Below, piece after piece: positions 6,464-13,670 of a stretch of 14,161 nucleotides of DNA. Below the pieces are notes generated by a model that saw nothing but the letters and a program-made list of their open reading frames with translations, ran no database searches and had not been told where the DNA came from. The position numbers were made by a program, and so were the translations under genes. The stretch spans positions 1-14,161 of the forward strand of contig CANQHS010000015.1 of assembly GCA_947623795.1 (NCBI GenBank). Reading direction: 5' to 3'. The DNA is from an uncultured Clostridia bacterium (GTDB lineage: Bacteria; Bacillota; Clostridia; Christensenellales; UBA1242). Each line of letters opens with the position of its first letter. The stretch's first letter is position 1.

Positions 6464-7187
6464 ATTTTGAATAGAGCATAAGTTCACGAAGTTTTCCAAA
6501 TTTGTTTATTTCCTTTAGATTCTTTTTAGTGATGACCGAGTGGGCTTTAATTAGAATTTCATTATTGAAATTGAAAATATCCTTTGTGCAGATTCTGCCA
6601 ATTAGGAAGTCCGCCGTTTGATTGACCTTGCTCACCTCTTCAATTTGCGTTTTAGGCGGCTCGCTTTCAATGACGGGCAGAATTTCCGCTTTTTGGACTT
6701 CTACAGTTTTAAAAACTTTTGGCGTCTTGTTTGGCGTGAATTTTTTAACATTAACTTTGTCGTTATTCTCATAAAAAATTGTCGTGCTCTTTCCCGACGA
6801 TGCCAAAAGCTCAACTTGCAAAGTGTTGTTGTTGTCGAGAATGAATTTTTCGCACAAAAATTTGTCGTTTAGATTGATTTCTTTTATTATTCCTAAAAAT
6901 TCACCCTTTATTGTATACGCTTTTGAATTTATAGGGCAGGGCGAAAAATTGTTTTCCTCAACTTTAAGCGAGACCGCTTGATTGTTTTTCACAGTTATTG
7001 CGTTTTTGCCGATATGATAGATGTTTTTTGATGGCAAAATGAGTTTTGCTCCGTCCTCGCCAACGAGTTCCAATTCGATGAGCTTCTTTAATTTTTTGTC
7101 GAAAAAAAGTTTGTCCACCACGCCAAGCAACTCGCCTTCATATAGCGACAAAACGTTTAACCCCAAAAATTCATTACAATAATACAT
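6462..7187 (-). CDS. PRC-barrel domain protein
   Basis: A 241-aa cytosolic protein. Residues about 5-68 (FLGLNVLSLYEGELLGVVDKLFFD, then ILPSKNIYHIG) fit a PRC-barrel, the small beta-barrel of the photosynthetic reaction centre H subunit, RimM and sporulation protein YlmC. Residues about 82-128 (AYTIKGEFLGIIKEINL) look like a second, weaker copy. After a linker rich in Pro, Glu and Lys (about 150-192), a C-terminal module (195-240: LIGRICTKDI, then IKAHSVITKKNLKEI and GKLREL) resembles a short domain often found in such clostridial proteins. PRC-barrels mostly mediate protein or RNA binding, and the partner is unknown. GAGGT, 8 nt before the ATG at 7187, supports the start. It is divergent from the lipoprotein/ger operon. 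TTCATA-17-TACATT is a possible promoter. Confidence 0.75.
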   Translation of the reverse strand: MYYCNEFLGLNVLSLYEGELLGVVDKLFFDKKLKKLIELELVGEDGAKLILPSKNIYHIGKNAITVKNNQAVSLKVEENNFSPCPINSKAYTIKGEFLGIIKEINLNDKFLCEKFILDNNNTLQVELLASSGKSTTIFYENNDKVNVKKFTPNKTPKVFKTVEVQKAEILPVIESEPPKTQIEEVSKVNQTADFLIGRICTKDIFNFNNEILIKAHSVITKKNLKEINKFGKLRELMLYSK

Positions 7188-7222
7188 ATTTTTTACCTCT
7201 AAAATAATGTATGACGGAAAAT

Positions 7223-7234
7223 TTCATATATGAA
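7223..7234. promoter_or_regulatory. Perfect palindrome TTCATATATGAA between divergent genes
   Basis: A 12-bp perfect palindrome between the PRC-barrel gene (start 7187) and the lipoprotein gene (start 7333). Its left half overlaps TTCATA, a possible -35 box for the leftward gene, with TACATT 17 bp further. It could be an operator. The base composition makes chance occurrence plausible. Confidence 0.25.
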
Positions 7235-7275
7235 TAGCGAAAACGGATATTAAACTTAAAATTTGTCTATTTTGT

Positions 7276-7304
7276 TTGATTTATGTGCTTTTTTGGGGTA
7301 TAAT
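7276..7304 (+). promoter_or_regulatory. Promoter of the lipoprotein-gerA operon
   Basis: TTGATT (7276-7281) and a perfect TATAAT (7299-7304) are 17 bp apart, so transcription would start near 7311. AGGGGA at 7317-7322 then serves as the Shine-Dalgarno for the ATG at 7333. GTATAATA also resembles the sigma-G -10 CATAATA in all but the first base. Forespore expression is therefore possible, as for gerA operons in Bacillus, though the -35 is sigma-A-like. Confidence 0.65.
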
Positions 7305-7332
7305 AATAAAAACGATAGGGGAAATAAGGGGA

Positions 7333-9027
7333 ATGAAAAAGTTTTTGTCGTGTGTCTTAATTTGTTTGTTCGTGCCGCTATTTTTCGCGTGTGCGGAAAG
7401 CAAAACCACCCTTGACGCTCCAACCGAACTTAGCGTTAGCGACGGAATAATTAGTTTCGTTCGCGTTAGCGGAGCGGAATATTACACACTTTATATCAAT
7501 AATGACACCGTTTACATTTTCGACCGCGCCACAACCGAAAACGGAAAAGTTACGCTTGTGGACAAGGCGGGAGTTGCCTATCTTGAATATGACGCGCGCG
7601 GCTATTTCGAGCTTGGCGAGAGCTACACAATAAAACTTAAAGCGCACGCAACGGACAAAAATTCGAGCGAATTTTCCTCTTCTGTCACATATACCCACAC
7701 CACACAACTTGGCGTTCCTAACATGATTTTGATAAGCAACAATATTCTATCATGGGATTTGGTTGAAAACGCATCGCAATATAACATCAAGGTGGACGCG
7801 CCGCATGGCTCTTCCGCTTACACTAGCCAGGACAATTCTTTCGACATTTCTTTCCTATTAACCGAAGCCGGGCGATATGATTTCTATATCCAATCTGTTT
7901 CAACAAACGAGCTTTATTCAAACAGCGTGTTTTCTAATAAACTAACTTACATTTATCAAGTTAAATTGAGCGAGCCAAAAATTGGGGAAGTTAAAATGGT
8001 TGGCGGCGAACTATATCTAGCGTGCGTAATAGACGACAACGCAAACGCAATAACAATCAAAGCAAACGATGTAACCTTAAGCCGCGAACTAAATGCCCAA
8101 GCCAATTGGTGCGAAAAGGAAAACAATTTGCTCTCAATCCACCTAAACGAATATTTCAAAAATGTTTTGGATTTTGGCGAGATGCCGCAATATAATTTTA
8201 GCGTGAAGTCGAGCTATATTACGCACAACGAAGCGGACAGATTTTATCTCGATTCAGAATTTTCAAAAACAGCCTCTTTCGAGAACAAACAACATAGGCT
8301 TTCCTCGCCAAACATATCGCTTGTTGAAAACGAAAATGAATATGTTGTGAATTTATCGACAAGCGAAAGCGACTATCTTGGCTTTAACTTATATGTCGCA
8401 ACGGGCGGAGTTATCAACACAGTTTTTGTTAGCCGCGAGAGTGCGACATACATTTTAAATAAAAATTTCACATCAATTGGCGCGGCAGTTGTTGGCGCGG
8501 GGAAAATGGCTTCAAGCATAAAATTTGTGGACATTGCAACCGAGCCGATTTCAGATGAACTCACACTTTCAAGAGAGGGGAACATCCTTCGCTGGAACGC
8601 GATTAGTGACGCAAAATATATTGTTGAGTTGGACGATGTTGTGTTGATAACTTCAAACAATAGCGTTGAAATAAATGGCGCGGAAAAAATTGTTGTGAGC
8701 GCAGTATTAGAAAACTATAAAGTTAAATCCGTGAGCTTGCAAACGAGCAAGACCAAACTCGAACTTGATGAAAGCGAGAGCGAGTTGACCGCCAGATTCA
8801 CAATTCGCGGGAACGAAAATGCGTTTGGATATTATGTCTATTTAGAGGAGAGCGGGCAAGCTAGACAAAAGATAAATCATCTTTTCACGAGCAATACAAT
8901 CGACCTTTCCGCATATTTGGAAGGAAATAAAACTTACACAGTTTTCGTTCAAGCAGTGGCAGAAAAGTTTGGCGATTATGACGATAGCGAAATTGTTCGG
9001 CTCGGCACAATATCTAAAAGTGAATAA
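7333..9027 (+). CDS. Putative secreted lipoprotein with FN3-like repeats
   Basis: A 564-aa exported protein. The N-terminus MKKFLSCVLICLFVPLFFAC is a signal peptide with a relaxed lipobox (LFFA|C, Cys20). The rest is a chain of about six beta-rich modules beginning near residues 27, 126, 212, 323, 406 and 471. They share the pattern L-x-x-P ... xISF/ILSW/ILRW ... A-x-x-Y-x-[LIV]-x-[LIV] ... xYxFxVQA, typical of fibronectin type III-like domains in Clostridia. Such domains act as spacers or binding modules, and no enzyme domain is seen. I chose the ATG at 7333 over the in-frame ATG at 7276. The longer form would put codons over the promoter and delay the signal peptide. The gene is 28 bp upstream of gerAA on the same strand and may be cotranscribed. 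It is not a standard gerA operon member. Confidence 0.7.
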   Translation: MKKFLSCVLICLFVPLFFACAESKTTLDAPTELSVSDGIISFVRVSGAEYYTLYINNDTVYIFDRATTENGKVTLVDKAGVAYLEYDARGYFELGESYTIKLKAHATDKNSSEFSSSVTYTHTTQLGVPNMILISNNILSWDLVENASQYNIKVDAPHGSSAYTSQDNSFDISFLLTEAGRYDFYIQSVSTNELYSNSVFSNKLTYIYQVKLSEPKIGEVKMVGGELYLACVIDDNANAITIKANDVTLSRELNAQANWCEKENNLLSIHLNEYFKNVLDFGEMPQYNFSVKSSYITHNEADRFYLDSEFSKTASFENKQHRLSSPNISLVENENEYVVNLSTSESDYLGFNLYVATGGVINTVFVSRESATYILNKNFTSIGAAVVGAGKMASSIKFVDIATEPISDELTLSREGNILRWNAISDAKYIVELDDVVLITSNNSVEINGAEKIVVSAVLENYKVKSVSLQTSKTKLELDESESELTARFTIRGNENAFGYYVYLEESGQARQKINHLFTSNTIDLSAYLEGNKTYTVFVQAVAEKFGDYDDSEIVRLGTISKSE

Positions 9028-9055
9028 AAACAATTCAACTAGTTAAACTAGCAAT

Positions 9056-10510
9056 ATGAAGTTTAATGCAGTTGAAACTCAAAAAAATATCGAAACAAAA
9101 CTGCACAATAGTAGCGATGTTAAATCTCGCACTGTGCAGTTTTTTGAAAAGACAATTGTGTTAATGTACATTGCCGACATAACCGACAATGTTTTGTTTA
9201 ATCAAACCATCATCGCGCCAATAATTTCATATAATGTTGAGCCGCAAGGCGACATCGTGAGCGAACTTGAAAGTAAGGTGCTAACCAACCACGAAGTTGT
9301 GGAATACTCTAGCGAGCAAGAAGCCTTGGACGATATGCTTTCTGGCAAAACAATTGTAATTGTGGACGGGGCGGAAAAAATACTTGGCATCGACGTTGAA
9401 AAAATAACCACCCGCCCGGTTATGGAGCCGCCAACAAGCGTGGTCGTTAAAGGTCCGCGAGAGGGCTTCACCGAGAGCATAAAATATAACCTTGCGCTCA
9501 TTCGAAAGCGGGTTAGAACGGACGATTTGGTCGTCAACATCATGGACATTGGCGAACTAACTAAAACGCAAGTGGGAATCGTCTATTTCGATTCGGTGGC
9601 GGATAAGGCGATTGTTAAAGATATTGAAAAAAAACTTAAAAAAATACAAATCGATGGCGTGCTTGATGCACACTATCTAATTTCATATTTGCAACGCAAC
9701 CCAAAATCGATGTTCAAGCAGATTGGCGATGTGGAAAAGCCGGACATCTTGGTTGGCAAGATGCTCGAAGGGCGAATCGGGATTTTGGTGGACGGCTCGC
9801 CAATCGTTTTAACCGTGCCTTTTGTGCTCATAGAGGACTTGCAAAACAGCGACGATTATTATAGCCAGCCGATTCGTGTTGGCTTTATTCGCGTTTTGCG
9901 CTTGTTGGGCGTGATTTTGGCGGTTGTGCTGCCCGGAGTTTACGTCGCGCTCGAAATTTATCACTACAAAATCTTGCCAACCGAATTTTTGGTGACGATT
10001 AGGAACACCACGCAAGGCATCCCTTTTTCGCCGTTTGTGGAAGTGTTTTTCCTTGTTGTGCTGTTCGAAATTTTGTATGAAGCGAACTTAAGAATGCCGC
10101 AATATTTTGGTATGGCGATGAGCATTGTGGGCGCGCTAATTTTGGGTGAGACGACTGTTAATGCTGGGCTTGTTAGCCCGCCCGCAGTTATGATTGTGGC
10201 ACTATCGGGCATCACATTTTATATCATTCCAAGCCAGGCGGCGCAGTTTTCGCTGTTGCGGCTTGCGGCGGTCGTGATTGGGGCGTGTTTGGGGCTTTAT
10301 GGAATGCTCATATTTTGCGTGTTCATTTTGTCCTATCTATCCAGTTTTGATAGCTACAAATCCGCCTATCTTGCACCAACCGCACCATATATTGAAAGCG
10401 ACCAGCAAGATAACTTCAAGCGCGACCTAATAAAAAACATGAAAAAGCGGCCGAGGAGCATTGCAAACAACCGCCATAACGACGATAGGAGGAGCGAGGA
10501 TGAAAATTAA
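9056..10510 (+). CDS. gerAA: Spore germination protein GerAA family (A subunit)
   Basis: The A subunit of a GerA-type germinant receptor in the spore inner membrane, which with B and C subunits senses nutrients and triggers germination. The 484 aa match the family's length. The N-terminal soluble domain (1-275) contains SSDVKSRTV (19-27), the hallmark GPREGFTES (133-141) and LEGRIGILVDGSPIVLTVP (237-255). Five or so membrane segments follow (about 282-302, 326-344, 350-365, 372-393, 398-427), then a basic hydrophilic tail. It could also be compared with SpoVAF, but the B and C genes downstream make it a receptor subunit. No Shine-Dalgarno is seen. A short palindrome CTAGT-TAA-ACTAG (9039-9051) sits where one would be expected. 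The last 11 nt overlap gerAB. Confidence 0.95.
   Translation: MKFNAVETQKNIETKLHNSSDVKSRTVQFFEKTIVLMYIADITDNVLFNQTIIAPIISYNVEPQGDIVSELESKVLTNHEVVEYSSEQEALDDMLSGKTIVIVDGAEKILGIDVEKITTRPVMEPPTSVVVKGPREGFTESIKYNLALIRKRVRTDDLVVNIMDIGELTKTQVGIVYFDSVADKAIVKDIEKKLKKIQIDGVLDAHYLISYLQRNPKSMFKQIGDVEKPDILVGKMLEGRIGILVDGSPIVLTVPFVLIEDLQNSDDYYSQPIRVGFIRVLRLLGVILAVVLPGVYVALEIYHYKILPTEFLVTIRNTTQGIPFSPFVEVFFLVVLFEILYEANLRMPQYFGMAMSIVGALILGETTVNAGLVSPPAVMIVALSGITFYIIPSQAAQFSLLRLAAVVIGACLGLYGMLIFCVFILSYLSSFDSYKSAYLAPTAPYIESDQQDNFKRDLIKNMKKRPRSIANNRHNDDRRSEDEN
10487..10492 (+). promoter_or_regulatory. Shine-Dalgarno that sets the gerAB start
   Basis: AGGAGG at 10487-10492 lies 7 nt before the ATG at 10500, inside the end of gerAA. 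It decides for this start over an upstream in-frame ATG at 10461, which has no ribosome site and would add 13 residues unlike the family. Confidence 0.85.
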
Positions 10511-11606
10511 TTATAGGCAACTGTCGATTCTCGTGTTTATGAGTTTCATCGCGCTCAAATGCTTGGCGCTGCCCGGGCTTCTTTATAGCGAAAGTGGAAA
10601 TATGAGTTGGCTTGTGACTCTCGTTTTGATGTTTGTCGACTTCATTTTTGCGCTTCTCATTATCGACCTAATGAAAAAGAGCAACGCAAAGAACATTTTG
10701 GAGTTTATGCAGCAATGTTTGGGCCCTGTTTTGCCGCGAATTTTTATGGCAGTTTTGGTCGTTAAATATGCACTCGTTGTTGCCAACATTTCAAAAGGGT
10801 TGGAGTTTTTTGTGGTGGAAAATTTCTATTCCTCACTCAATTGGATTGTGTTTGTGCTGCCGCTAATTATTCTTGTTGGCTTTATGCTCTACAAAGGAAT
10901 TAGGAACATCGCCCGCGTGAGCGAAATGGTGTGCTGGGCGGTGCTTTTGGGGTGTGTTTATATTGCGGTCAAGTCAATTATGAGCGTGGATGTTTTAAAC
11001 TTTTTGCCATTTTTTAAAGACGGAGTCGCCCCGCTTTTTAAGAGCGGATATCAGCACATGAGTTGGTTTGGGTCTAGCACATTTCTGCTTATGTTGTTTG
11101 GGAAGGTGGATTTTTCAAACGAAAAGAAAATGAAGCTTGTTCAATATTCATTTTTGGCAATTGCGCTCGTCATGCTCATCCATTTTGTGTTCTATGGCTT
11201 GTTCGACATAACTAGCCCGACGCACAGTTTTTGCATTAGCGACATCAGCCAATATTCGAGCGGACAATCGTCGATTGACGAACTCAGTTGGCTTGTGGTG
11301 TCGCTTTGGGTCACGGCGCAAGCGGTCCAACTCGCGCTCTTTAGCTACGCCATGATTCAAGCGATTAAATTCACTTTTAACATAAAGACAAATGTCTTTC
11401 CAATTTTGTTCGTGCTAATTTACATTTTCGCGTGGAGCTTTATTGGCGAGATGACAGTTAGATTGGAGCAAGTTTTCCTAACACAATTTTCGTCCATTTT
11501 GACGATTTTCACCGCATATGTAATTCCAATTATTTTATACATCGGCTATGCGGTTGAAAGGCGAAAAAACAAAAAAATAAGGGGGGGAGAAAAATGCAAA
11601 AGTTAA
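10500..11606 (+). CDS. gerAB: Spore germination protein GerAB family (B subunit)
   Basis: The integral membrane B subunit of the germinant receptor, a member of the amino acid/polyamine transporter (APC) superfamily proposed to bind the germinant. At 368 aa it has the family's length. About ten hydrophobic helices can be placed (near 8-28, 36-57, 78-100, 113-131, 140-158, 188-201, 212-234, 262-287, 298-317 and 330-351). The N-terminal motif YRQLSILVFMSFIALKCLALP fits the first APC-type helix with its break, and LPFFKDGVAPLFKSGYQ (169-185) fits the typical LPF..G..P...G segment of the family. It starts within the last codons of gerAA and ends 13 nt inside gerAC, so translation is probably coupled. 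The 3' end, with AGG GGG GGA codons, carries a run of seven G that also forms the gerAC ribosome site. Confidence 0.93.
   Translation: MKINYRQLSILVFMSFIALKCLALPGLLYSESGNMSWLVTLVLMFVDFIFALLIIDLMKKSNAKNILEFMQQCLGPVLPRIFMAVLVVKYALVVANISKGLEFFVVENFYSSLNWIVFVLPLIILVGFMLYKGIRNIARVSEMVCWAVLLGCVYIAVKSIMSVDVLNFLPFFKDGVAPLFKSGYQHMSWFGSSTFLLMLFGKVDFSNEKKMKLVQYSFLAIALVMLIHFVFYGLFDITSPTHSFCISDISQYSSGQSSIDELSWLVVSLWVTAQAVQLALFSYAMIQAIKFTFNIKTNVFPILFVLIYIFAWSFIGEMTVRLEQVFLTQFSSILTIFTAYVIPIILYIGYAVERRKNKKIRGGEKCKS
11581..11590 (+). promoter_or_regulatory. G-run Shine-Dalgarno of gerAC
   Basis: GGGGGGGAGA at 11581-11590 is the ribosome site for the ATG at 11594 and lies within the last codons of gerAB. Seven consecutive G make it a homopolymer that both genes depend on. 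Confidence 0.7.
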
Positions 11607-12823
11607 AGTCAATATTTAGCCCCCGCAAGATAATTATAATTCTATTAATCATTGTGGGAATTATGACCGTGCCCGGGCTTAACGCGCCCGCGATGAGCGA
11701 AACGGAAGCAATTGTAACCCTTCTTTGCATGGACAAGCAGGAGGACAAAATTGTTATGAGCGCAACCGTGCTTTCACCCGGCCCGGATAATGTGGCAAAC
11801 TATCAAGTTTTCACGGGCAGTGGGGATACGCTAAGCAACGCGGTTGAAGCGGTCTCGCTCTCGATTGGAAAAGAGATGGGCTTTGCGCAATGCGAAGTTA
11901 TGGCGCTTGGCGAAAATTTGTGCACGGAAGGCGTTATGCAAACACTGGATTTCATGACGCGCACGAAAAAAGTTGGCAGAAATGCTTATCTTGTAAGTTT
12001 CGCGGGAGATATAAATGATTTCAGCGAAAGCATGTCCAATTTAAACAAGGAAAAATCGCTTTCGCTCGAAAAAATTTTGAGTTTCGACAAACGCTATGTC
12101 CTAACAAAAAATTGCAATATCGAAAATTTTTATATCGGCTATTTTAACGACTTATCGCTCGGGATTATGCCGCGCCTCGAAATTAAAAATAGCGAGAGCG
12201 ACAACGCAATTGAAGTGGCGTCCGGCGGGCAGACTTCGGGCGACCAAGCCGAGGCGGAAAGCGGACAAAAAGAGAAAAAATATTTTCTAAACGATGGCAG
12301 CCTTGCCGTTTTCAAAAAGGGCAAACACGTTCTCGATGTGGACAGCGAAATGGTTAAAAAAATGAACTTTTTCGTCAACAACAGCCAGCAAGGCGCGCTC
12401 ACAATCGAAAATGTGAACGACGACCTTTATGAGAACGCAAATGTGATTGTGGACATTGTGAGAAAGAAAAATGAAATTGGCGTCCGCTTTGAAAACGATA
12501 CACCTATTTTTAGAAATCGCATGGAAGTTGTCGTGTTTGTCGAACAAGTGCTTGGCGACCAGCCAAAAGAAAATTTGCTAAAGCGCAACAACGACTTTTT
12601 AACCCCAACACTTCTCGAACACATAAAAGAAAAAATTCAATCCGACATGCAAGATTGCATCGATTTTTGCAAAACTAATTCGGTCGACCTAATTGACGCT
12701 TATAAACATTTTTCCAAACTCACCAGCAAAAAATTTGATGAATATCTAAAAACGCACACCAAAGAAAATTTCCTAGACGACATCACCTTCGAATTCGATT
12801 TGCATGTGAGCAACGAATATTGA
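11594..12823 (+). CDS. gerAC: Ger(x)C family germination protein, C subunit, without lipobox
   Basis: The C subunit of the germinant receptor, 409 aa, near family length. Domain signatures: AIVTLLCMD (39-47), GFAQCEVMALGENLCTEG (96-113) followed by LDFMTRTKKVGRNAYLVS (118-135), DGSLAVFKKGKHVLDVD (234-250), and a C-terminal mixed alpha/beta domain (about 255-408). In typical GerC proteins a lipobox Cys followed by W-D-x-R-E anchors the protein in the outer leaflet of the spore inner membrane. Here the N-terminal hydrophobic segment (13-27) is followed by PGLNAPAMSETEAI with no Cys, so anchoring must be by an uncleaved transmembrane helix. A loop at 200-229, rich in Glu, Gly, Gln and Ser, is an insertion. 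It overlaps gerAB by 13 nt. No classic terminator follows; repeat copy B begins 15 bp after the stop. Confidence 0.93.
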   Translation: MQKLKSIFSPRKIIIILLIIVGIMTVPGLNAPAMSETEAIVTLLCMDKQEDKIVMSATVLSPGPDNVANYQVFTGSGDTLSNAVEAVSLSIGKEMGFAQCEVMALGENLCTEGVMQTLDFMTRTKKVGRNAYLVSFAGDINDFSESMSNLNKEKSLSLEKILSFDKRYVLTKNCNIENFYIGYFNDLSLGIMPRLEIKNSESDNAIEVASGGQTSGDQAEAESGQKEKKYFLNDGSLAVFKKGKHVLDVDSEMVKKMNFFVNNSQQGALTIENVNDDLYENANVIVDIVRKKNEIGVRFENDTPIFRNRMEVVVFVEQVLGDQPKENLLKRNNDFLTPTLLEHIKEKIQSDMQDCIDFCKTNSVDLIDAYKHFSKLTSKKFDEYLKTHTKENFLDDITFEFDLHVSNEY

Positions 12824-12837
12824 GATAAGTCCTTGTT

Positions 12838-13078
12838 ATGTCATTCTGAGCGAGTGAAACGAGTCGAAGAATCCCCTAAAAAGAAAGAGGAACTCACTTT
12901 GGGGATTTACCAATTCACTTGGATGCTCGATTTAACGGGGACCCCAAAAACAATTTATTGTTTGCAGGGGAAAAGGAACAAACAAGCAAAAAACGAAATT
13001 TGCGTCTAGCAAATGAGATATAGCGCAGTTTGTGACGTTGTTCATTGGCAAATCCCCAAACTTCGTATATTGAAAAAA
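12838..13078 (+). repeat. Modular repeat element, long core, copy B
   Basis: Leader ATGTCATTCTGAGC ... GTCGAAGAATCCCCT, then GGAACTCAC, a 163-bp core (12898-13060), and tail ACTTCGTATATTGAAAAAA. The terminal arms TTTGGGGATTTACCAAT (12898-12914) and ATTGGCAAATCCCCAAA (13044-13060) pair with a single mismatch. Internal stems AAACAAT/ATTGTTT (12948-12954/12957-12963) and ATTTGC/GCAAAT (12998-13003/13009-13014) are kept as in copy A. The only indel between A and B falls in the loop of the first stem. The element directly follows gerAC. Confidence 0.8.
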
Positions 13079-13108
13079 ACAATTAATTAATTTCTCTAAA
13101 AAAAATAT

Positions 13109-13164
13109 ATATCATTATACTTTTGTGTACTTATATAGCCTTATGACAATAGTTATAATGATAT
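13109..13164 (-). terminator. Long inverted repeat downstream of the XRE gene, probable terminator
   Basis: ATATCATTATA (13109-13119) and TATAATGATAT (13154-13164) are perfectly complementary. Beyond them TTTGT/ACAA bases continue the pairing with a small mismatch, leaving about 20 nt of loop. On the minus strand the hairpin follows the XRE stop (13195) and is followed by a T8 run (around 13097-13106), as in an intrinsic terminator, but the stem is AT-rich and unusually long. A recombination site or small RNA cannot be excluded. Confidence 0.45.
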
Positions 13165-13194
13165 GAAAAAATCAATCTATTAATTATTCAGATT

Positions 13195-13512
13195 TTATTT
13201 CTTTGTTTTTAAGCCATCGAGATAGCTGAGCATTAGTTCACAAGTATGCTCAGTTGAATTTTCTAACTTTTTCAATAGTTCAATATGCGAGTTTGAAAGT
13301 GTGGAAATATCGACAAAATGATTTGTTGTGTGACCGACAATATAATCCACTGTTGTGTTAAAATAATCGGCAAGCAAAATTAAAGTTTCTATGTCGGGTT
13401 GTCGCCTATCCAACTCATAATTTTGATATGTATAAAAATTCAAGTTTAAATCATCAGCAACTTGATGTTGATTTTTATTAAGCCTTTTTCTTAACTCTTT
13501 TAATCTTTCCAT
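13195..13512 (-). CDS. XRE-family HTH transcriptional regulator
   Basis: A 105-aa DNA-binding protein. Residues 2-58 form a Cro/cI-type helix-turn-helix domain: ERLKELRKRLNKNQHQVADDL (helices 1-2), NLNFYTYQNYELDRRQPD (recognition helix and turn), then IETLILLADYFNTTVDYIVG, the usual end of the domain. The remaining 45 residues (HIELLKKLENSTEHTCELMLSYLDGL) are helical and probably dimerise. Such small regulators usually repress their own and a divergent promoter. Here a divergent gene starts at 13671 with an operator-like site on its -35 box. No Shine-Dalgarno is seen before the ATG at 13512. The gene is AT-rich and lacks the GCG-rich codons of the neighbouring chromosomal genes, suggesting acquired DNA. 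Target and signal are unknown. Confidence 0.88.
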   Translation of the reverse strand: MERLKELRKRLNKNQHQVADDLNLNFYTYQNYELDRRQPDIETLILLADYFNTTVDYIVGHTTNHFVDISTLSNSHIELLKKLENSTEHTCELMLSYLDGLKTKK

Positions 13513-13567
13513 TTGTTATAATTTTAAATTTACACCAACAAATTGAACGTGTTTTGGCTTAAATCAC

Positions 13568-13597
13568 TTGACAATTGGTCAAAATGCACATTATAAT
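13568..13597 (+). promoter_or_regulatory. Promoter with overlapping operator-like inverted repeat
   Basis: Consensus TTGACA (13568-13573) and TATAAT (13592-13597) are 18 bp apart, a strong promoter for the 91-aa gene. TTGAC-AATTG-GTCAA (13568-13582) is an inverted repeat with perfect 5-bp arms covering the -35, the place expected for an XRE repressor site. A transcript would start near 13604 and carry a leader of about 67 nt. Confidence 0.65.
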
Positions 13598-13606
13598 TGA
13601 TAAAAT

Positions 13607-13652
13607 ATGGTTGAAAAGACCACAATTTCACAAACCATGTTCTAAATGAACA
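13607..13652 (+). promoter_or_regulatory. Inverted repeats in the 5' leader of the 91-aa gene
   Basis: Two inverted repeats lie in the presumed untranslated leader. ATGGTT (13607-13612) pairs with AACCAT (13633-13638). TGTTC-TAAAT-GAACA (13638-13652) has perfect 5-bp arms and the same 5-5-5 layout as the operator at the -35. The second could be another regulator site or an RNA hairpin just before the ribosome site AAGGAG. Confidence 0.35.
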
Positions 13653-13670
13653 CAAAAAGGAGAAAAGTAA

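Noticed and set aside
7276..7332. Upstream in-frame ATG extending the FN3 lipoprotein by 19 residues
   Set aside because: The extension covers the TTGATT-17-TATAAT promoter and has no ribosome site. The shorter form begins with a proper signal peptide.
10461..10499. Upstream in-frame ATG for gerAB
   Set aside because: AGGAGG is placed 7 nt before the ATG at 10500, and the 13 extra residues are unlike the family.
12896..13062. ACT on both sides of the long core as a 3-bp target duplication
   Set aside because: The flanking bases belong to the shared leader and tail of all copies, so they cannot be taken as a target duplication.
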